Shown here one piece after another: positions 32,501 to 37,050 of a stretch of DNA of 37,050 bases (within the stretch, counting starts at the first letter, position 1; every line of letters begins with the position of its first letter). This DNA is from Calcarisporiella thermophila CBS 279.70. Lineage: Eukaryota > Calcarisporiellomycota. Made by a program: the position numbers and the translations under genes. The notes under the pieces were generated by a model that did no database searches, had not been told where the DNA came from, and worked only from the letters and a program-made list of their open reading frames with translations. The DNA lies in the NCBI RefSeq assembly GCF_041956535.1, contig NW_027192234.1, forward strand, positions 7,376 through 44,425. The letters run 5' to 3'.

Positions 32501-33290
32501 TCACTTGCGATACCATAAAACGGTGGACTTCGATCTATGGATTTTCTTTTGCAGTTGCATAATCCCATAAATTAGGGCCTCAGCAGTAGGGGCTGTTTCA
32601 ATAGTTCAAGAAAATAAAATAAAATGAGGCGTGAGGTAAAGCTTTAATAAATGAATTTTGTAATACTTACGGCAACCGGGGACGTAAATATCTACTGGAA
32701 TTATACGATCACATCCTCGAACAACTGAATAAGAATAGTGATAATAGCCCCCGCCATTTGCACAAGACCCCATTGATATTACCCAACGTGGCTCTGGCAT
32801 CTGATCGTAGAGTTTACGCAGAGCGGGCGCCATTTTATTAGTAAGCGTGCCTGCGACTATAATGATATCACTTTGACGTGGTGTTGCACGAGGAACAAGT
32901 CCAAAACGATCAAAATCGAAACGAGATGCGTAGCCCTGCATCATCTCCACTAAAAGTGTTATATTAGTCTCAAGGAAATAAGCTAAAATTCAACTAAAGT
33001 CTCATACCACCACAGCAAGCTAATGCAAATGTCAAGGAGTATATTGAACTAGTTCTCCCCCAGTTGATGAGATTATCTAAAGAAGTTACAGCGAATTCTA
33101 ATAATGCACATATCAATGTCCATTTTGATATGAGTAAAAGGTATAAGTTACACATATTCTATTTACGAGCAGTTTTATCAAAGGATGGTGTTGAAGATGT
33201 TAATGCTACATTCCCAGCTGCTTTATTCGCTAGGCATCTCCGTGGAACAGGTGGAACAGCTACAAAAATTTTAGGTACTAATTTTGTCAT
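32501..33290 (-). CDS. NDUFS7: Complex I 20-kDa (PSST/NuoB) subunit, nuclear-encoded
   Basis: Four exons (33290-33167, 33097-33008, 32949-32671, 32592-32501) join in frame to 194 residues. The first 40 are a basic, Ser/Thr-rich mitochondrial presequence. The mature part contains [89 protein letters not shown] and the terminal LWYRK. The four cysteines that ligate iron-sulfur cluster N2 (C69, C70, C134, C164) are present. The subunit sits at the junction of the peripheral and membrane arms next to the quinone site. Residues 60-71 ([12 protein letters not shown]) deviate from the usual LWPMTFGLACCA. Codon use is far more AT-rich than in genes of the left half of the window. Confidence 0.92.
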
Positions 33291-33803
33291 CTAACGAAAA
33301 TAAAAAATCACAGATAAATATTGCATCTCCTATTATCTCAGAATAGTCGCTTACATTAAGAGTACTCTTATTAAGAAAAATTTTCACAGGAGCAATGATT
33401 CCATCTATTCAGCAGAATACAACGGATTATAAAGAATAACAAATTGCTCCCTCAAAAATTATTTACCACTACAAACGGCAACCCCGGAGAAAATTTTTCT
33501 ACTTAACATTTCGTATGGCTCAGGTAGAAAAGAAACTGAACTCCAGTAGATTTATATTAGACAAACTACATACCAGCTGTCGTCAGTGCAATTTAGTACT
33601 CAAAAAAATCATTTCGAGAAATTCAAATTTATTTAAAGAATACATATGAGATCCGTGTTAATAGAGAATAGCACAATAGAAATCAAACAGTACGATTGCT
33701 CATATGACTTTTATTGACTCATTTGGATGTTGACTTGGAGCTATGTATTTTATACTGCCCAAAACTCAAATTGAAGGTAATAATCCGGGTTGCAGAGAAC
33801 ATA
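33291..33803. other. AT-rich intergenic, NDUFS7 promoter side
   Basis: No gene recognised; contains the NDUFS7 upstream region. Confidence 0.5.
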
Positions 33804-34091
33804 ATGAGTCATTTCGGAGCGAAAGATTCTACTATTAATATAAAAGTCTTACAAATTACGGATGAGTTTTCACGATATTTTCCGCAGATTAAGTTCAAAT
33901 GTGAATGGAGTGTCCCAAAGTTTAATGCCTATATGGCATTAGTGAAAATAAAAGATAATCGAAATAACAATACCCAAAAAATGCAATTTCTCAAGTGTAT
34001 TATCTATAATTCTCACGGAATATTTCACTTTGATATAATTAAAGAATATTTATTGAAAGATATCTATGCGAATAATAGCCAAGAGATATAA
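33804..34091 (+). CDS. Orphan ORF, 95 residues, unknown
   Basis: From the first ATG (33804) the frame encodes 95 residues (MSHFGAKDSTINIKVLQITD...). The same frame stays open upstream without ATG to about 33714, and a GTTGCAG acceptor-like sequence ends at 33795, so this could be the last exon of a gene. The composition is Lys/Ile/Asn-rich with no signal peptide, membrane segment or domain I recognise. It ends 37 bp before an assembly gap. It could be a transposon remnant or chance in AT-rich DNA. Confidence 0.25.
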   Translation: MSHFGAKDSTINIKVLQITDEFSRYFPQIKFKCEWSVPKFNAYMALVKIKDNRNNNTQKMQFLKCIIYNSHGIFHFDIIKEYLLKDIYANNSQEI

Positions 34092-34128
34092 AATAAAAAA
34101 AGTGTCTAATTTTTTGTTAGGGGGGTCC

Positions 34129-34410
34129 NNNNNNNNNNNNNNNNNNNNNNNNNNNNNNNNNNNNNNNNNNNNNNNNNNNNNNNNNNNNNNNNNNNNNNNN
34201 NNNNNNNNNNNNNNNNNNNNNNNNNNNNNNNNNNNNNNNNNNNNNNNNNNNNNNNNNNNNNNNNNNNNNNNNNNNNNNNNNNNNNNNNNNNNNNNNNNNN
34301 NNNNNNNNNNNNNNNNNNNNNNNNNNNNNNNNNNNNNNNNNNNNNNNNNNNNNNNNNNNNNNNNNNNNNNNNNNNNNNNNNNNNNNNNNNNNNNNNNNNN
34401 NNNNNNNNNN
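34129..34410. other. Assembly gap (282 N)
   Basis: Unknown bases. The gap interrupts the C-terminal end of the minus-strand LINE, so the 3' tail of that copy is not visible. Confidence 1.
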
Positions 34411-36142
34411 AGATGAAGCTGTCTACCGTTTGCCAAAACTGATTTATGGCCGGGCATTCCAGGTAAGCATGGCTAATGGTTTCCAATGCGTTGGTTGTGC
34501 AACGCTTGCAAATATTAGGTTCTCCTGTCCACTAGTGATGATATCTCTCACCAATCTGTGTTTCAAGAGTCTCCATTTTATTGCCCTATGCTTGGGTTCG
34601 CTCAGCCGCTTTTTCCAGTACATCCAAGCTATCTCCGATCTGATAGAGTCACTTGAGGTCTCTTTCCATTCCGGAGCGATATTCTCTCCCATGCTTGTCT
34701 TGTAGAGCCTCCCGATTTTTGTACGGAAGTTTTTGATCTTTGTGCCAGCTAGCACACATTTACCCAGCGGGAACGTGCATGGTTCTTCAATCTGTGGTAT
34801 GTAGCTGTCTCTAAATCGACTGGAATATTGGTCGGAATTTCTCGCCACGTATTCATGGACTTTTGGTTCTACCATCGGTTTATATGTATTAGTCCTTCGG
34901 TTGAGTTTAAAGAAGTCACCTAGTTTGACCAATCCTACACTTTCGCCTTTCGATTTTAATGTACATCCGTCCATTGTGAAGTAAGTGTTGTTGTTTATGG
35001 GGAGAGAGAGCGTTTCTTTGATTTGAATTTCTGGGTGAGATCTAATTTGCCGTCCAGACTTCTCCATACTCTCAGTTGATGAGGCCATATTCCATCTGTT
35101 CGGATGATATTGTGTTGTGTGTACTGCGTTGCCTGAATACCCATTCCCATTCCAGCTGGAGCGTAGAACTTTTCGGATATGTGTATGGTGTGTTGTACTC
35201 AAATTGGGCGGATTCCCGTAGGCACTGCTGTAGCCATTTATTGAAACCACGTGGCCAGTATCGCGTCGGTTTGATATTTCGGGTTAATGAGTCCCAGGCT
35301 TTATCCTGGTTGTTGGAGGATTTCCATAGATATCTGTGGGCGCTTTCCTCCCCAGATAAAGCTCTTTATGATATTGTTCACGCACTTTAAAAATTTTGAT
35401 GGAGGAGGTATAAGTTGAGATATGTACCATAGTTTAGAGAGCAGGCGGGAGTTTACAAGATGGACTTTTCCTATCAGTGATAGTGATCTCGTTTTCCACG
35501 ATTCGACGGTCTTTTGTAACTTGGCTCTCAATTCTTCGAAATAGCTTTCCCTCGGGAAGATACTCTTTGTGTTAAAGGGTATTCCCAGCAGAGTGAAGGA
35601 TCCCTCTTCCTGTATATAGCGGCATGGTAGTTGTAGGTGCAGCCTTGTGTGTTGGCTTAAGGGGACCGCTTCCGATTTCTGGCGATTGATCTTGGAGTTG
35701 GAGGCTCGATGAAATCTGTCTATTACCTCGAACAGTGTGTCGGCGTCTCGTTGATCAGCTACTGCTACCGTGATATCATCCGCAAAGGCTGTTGTTACAA
35801 TACTCGGAATGTTGGGTATTTTTATTCCGCTGATCACGCTCTTTAGTTTGATTAGGAGTGGCTCTATGGCTATATTGTATAGGAGAGGAGAAAGAGGATC
35901 CCCTTGTCTTATTCCTTGGTTAACTGGGAATGGGGTTGTTAAGTGATTGCTGAGGATGAGCGATGCTTGGTTATTCATGTAGATGGGCTTAATCAATCTG
36001 GTGTATTTCTCGCTAAACCCGAACGCTTGTAGGCTTTGGATTAGCCATTCTCGATCTATGCGATCATATGCTTTTTCGTTGTCCAGGTGGACGAGTTTCC
36101 CTCTTGTCTCTTCAATTTTAGCCATGTTCAGGTAAGAAACCC
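34411..36142 (-). pseudogene. LINE (L1-like non-LTR retrotransposon) RT and zinc-knuckle region, broken
   Basis: Reading leftwards from 36142, the RT palm is intact over 36161-35301. Motif A is LDNEKAYDRIDREWL, motif B GIRQGDPLSPLLYNIAIEPLL, motif C AFADDITVAV with both catalytic aspartates, then KINRQKSEAVPLS and LGIPFNTKS; the thumb-side FIWGGKRPQIS follows. A TAA at 35301-35303 and further frame changes separate this from the second half (35250-34411). That half carries W..W..R.SEPK....KWRLLKHRLV and, after one more frameshift near 34510, a zinc-knuckle (ICKRC...ETISHAYLECP). The endonuclease and ORF1 are missing on the right. It belongs to the same clade as the fragment at 238-843. Not functional. 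Confidence 0.88.
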
Positions 36143-36643
36143 AAAAAATTTTTTGGATCAATCAACGGAGATTTTTATTAGTTTCCGTAGCTTACAAGAG
36201 TTTAATGATTACAATGAAATAAAAAGGAGGGAATAAAGGGGTGGGGATATAGTTAGGTGGCAAGGTGGAACTTGGATTTTGACAATTTATGTTAGCCCAG
36301 AAAGGGAGAGAAGAGATGGAAGCAAAGAAACGCAAGGGGGTAAGAACATAGAGAAGGTGATAAACGTGGAGTAAGGGGATTAAGGGTAGATTAGCTGTAT
36401 ATAGGGATCGGGTATTTGGTGAGAAATATGAAGTAAAGAGGAGGGGAGGAGGTAGGGAGAGAGGAAGAGTTGCTTCGTCACTCCAGTTTTAGTCTTATTC
36501 TATCCGAACCTTCTATTACCGCTCCCTGACTGCACCACCTTCTTCGGAATAACTCCATCTCTCGTCTTTTTCGTGCCTTTATCAGTTCAGCTCCGATAGC
36601 CTCCTCGATGTCCATTTTGGCACGGAGGAGGGAAGATAGTATT
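36143..36643 (-). pseudogene. 3' end of a further LINE copy: C-terminus, 3' UTR and A-tail
   Basis: On the minus strand a coding tail (36643 down to TGA at 36478-36480; SLLRAKMDIEEAIGAELIKA..., rich in Arg/Lys) resembles the basic C-terminus of the LINE at the left end of the window. It is followed by a pyrimidine-rich 3' UTR of about 330 bp, a short hairpin (stem arms at 36065+100-36171 and 36182-36188) and an A-run ending near 36143. The right-hand continuation lies beyond the SINE at 36990-37050. It abuts the RT-containing LINE in the same orientation, so one copy appears to be nested against the other. Its upstream frame could not be followed across 36990. Confidence 0.7.
36623..36643. 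repeat. Target-site duplication, left copy
   Basis: A 21-bp sequence (CGGAGGAGGG...TAGTATT) is repeated exactly at 36969-36989 and flanks the SINE on both sides. This is the hallmark of target-primed insertion. Confidence 0.93.
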
Positions 36644-36968
36644 TTTTTTGATCAATCAATGGAAACTTTTATTTAATTTCCATATATTACATGAAGTTAA
36701 TGTCAATGGACTTAACATAACGAGATATAGGTCCTTGATCGATAGACTTTCAATCGATATGCGTGTATCGTGAATAGCGTGTACATGAAACCGATGTAAT
36801 CTTTTGTACTTATCGTAAGGGCGATCTTTTCAATAATCAAGACTCAGCTTCTGATCAAGTGGATAGCAGTCACAAACTTAGAGTAAGTGCTGGTGGGGGA
36901 AGTGGGATTCGAACCCACGCCGTTCTCATCGGCATCCCAGGGATAGTCCACTACACTAACCCTCCCCC
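36644..36968 (-). mobile_element. tRNA-derived SINE (family 2) inserted in the LINE 3' end
   Basis: The 325-bp element runs leftwards: a tRNA-like head (36968-36891), a body of about 200 bp, a LINE-like 3' tail (36690-36650) with hairpin arms ATGGAAA/TTTCCAT on the plus strand at 36659-36665 and 36677-36683, and an A-run (T-run on plus) at the left end. Exact 21-bp target duplications flank it. It sits inside coding sequence of the LINE C-terminus, so it is younger than that copy. No protein is encoded; movement would need the enzymes of a LINE with a matching tail. Confidence 0.88.
36891..36968 (-). promoter_or_regulatory. tRNA-like RNA polymerase III promoter head of the SINE
   Basis: GGGGGAG (36968-36962) pairs with TTCCCCC (36901-36895) as a 7-bp acceptor stem. 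The A box is TTAGTGTAGTGG (36959-36948) and the B box is GGTTCGAATCC (36915-36905) within a T arm GTGGG/CCCAC. After discriminator A (36894) the sequence continues CCA (36893-36891), as on a mature tRNA. The middle does not fold as a standard anticodon arm plus variable region, so this is a promoter-bearing tRNA derivative rather than a functional tRNA gene. Confidence 0.8.
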
Positions 36969-36989
36969 CGGAGGAGGGAAGATAGTATT
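36969..36989. repeat. Target-site duplication, right copy
   Basis: Exact second copy of the 21-bp sequence at 36623-36643, immediately next to tRNA position 1 of the SINE. Confidence 0.93.
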
Positions 36990-37050
36990 CTTGTTTAATA
37001 AACCAGTAATTATCTTAACTATCCTCGCATGTACTACGCAGATACTTTGG
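36990..37050 (-). pseudogene. Continuation of the LINE copy interrupted by the SINE
   Basis: If the SINE and one duplication copy are removed, this sequence continues the LINE whose C-terminus is at 36478-36643. The frame of the C-terminus meets a TAA close to the junction, so the copy is probably decayed. Too short to say more. Confidence 0.4.

Noticed and set aside
36891-36968. Functional tRNA gene
   Set aside because: Encoded CCA, lack of a normal anticodon/variable arrangement, and exact target duplications around the larger element show it is a SINE head.
1-37050. CRISPR array, rRNA genes, bacterial operons
   Set aside because: No regularly spaced repeats or rRNA signatures; genes carry spliceosomal introns.

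Overview
The window reads as fungal nuclear DNA. Fungus-specific families are present (an Osh3-type oxysterol-binding protein with a GOLD domain, a Spo71/Mug56-like sporulation PH protein, Tom70, Mix17/CHCHD2, a fungal secreted berberine-bridge-like oxidase, nuclear complex I subunit NDUFS7). Introns are short (48-135 bp) with GTRNGY-like donors and YAG acceptors. The species cannot be named from the sequence; an early-diverging or filamentous fungus fits.

Layout: 1-4.9 kb is a repeat graveyard with a LINE C-terminal fragment, a Tc1-like transposase relic, a probable solo LTR, a tRNA-derived SINE and a broken small secreted-protein gene. From 4.9 to 25.1 kb lies a gene-rich and partly GC-rich block: secreted metallophosphoesterase (-), OSH3-like (-), NT-C2 protein (-), PHO89-type Na+/phosphate symporter (+), APC/CAT-type amino-acid permease (+), Spo71-like PH protein (+), then MIX17 (-) and TOM70 (+) head to head. 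From 25.4 to 33.3 kb the DNA becomes AT-rich and holds an MCT-like MFS transporter (-), an intact FAD/BBE oxidase (-), a broken second copy of it (-), and a four-exon NDUFS7 gene (-). After an orphan ORF and a 282-base N gap, 34.4-37.05 kb is nested retroelements on the minus strand: a LINE with a reverse transcriptase and zinc-knuckle region, the 3' end of a further LINE copy, and a tRNA-headed SINE inserted into that copy with a 21-bp target-site duplication.

Functional themes: phosphate handling (phosphoesterase and PHO89, each with a CACGTG/CACGTT-type site upstream), membrane-contact and lipid transport (OSH3 with a FFAT-like motif, Spo71-like), and mitochondrial biogenesis (MIX17/TOM70 sharing a 281-bp promoter, NDUFS7). 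The most interesting signal is at the right end. The SINE and the LINE share a 3' tail that can fold into a similarly placed hairpin, with a paired base change in the stem, as expected for a SINE mobilised by its partner LINE. No CRISPR array, rRNA or convincing functional tRNA gene was seen.
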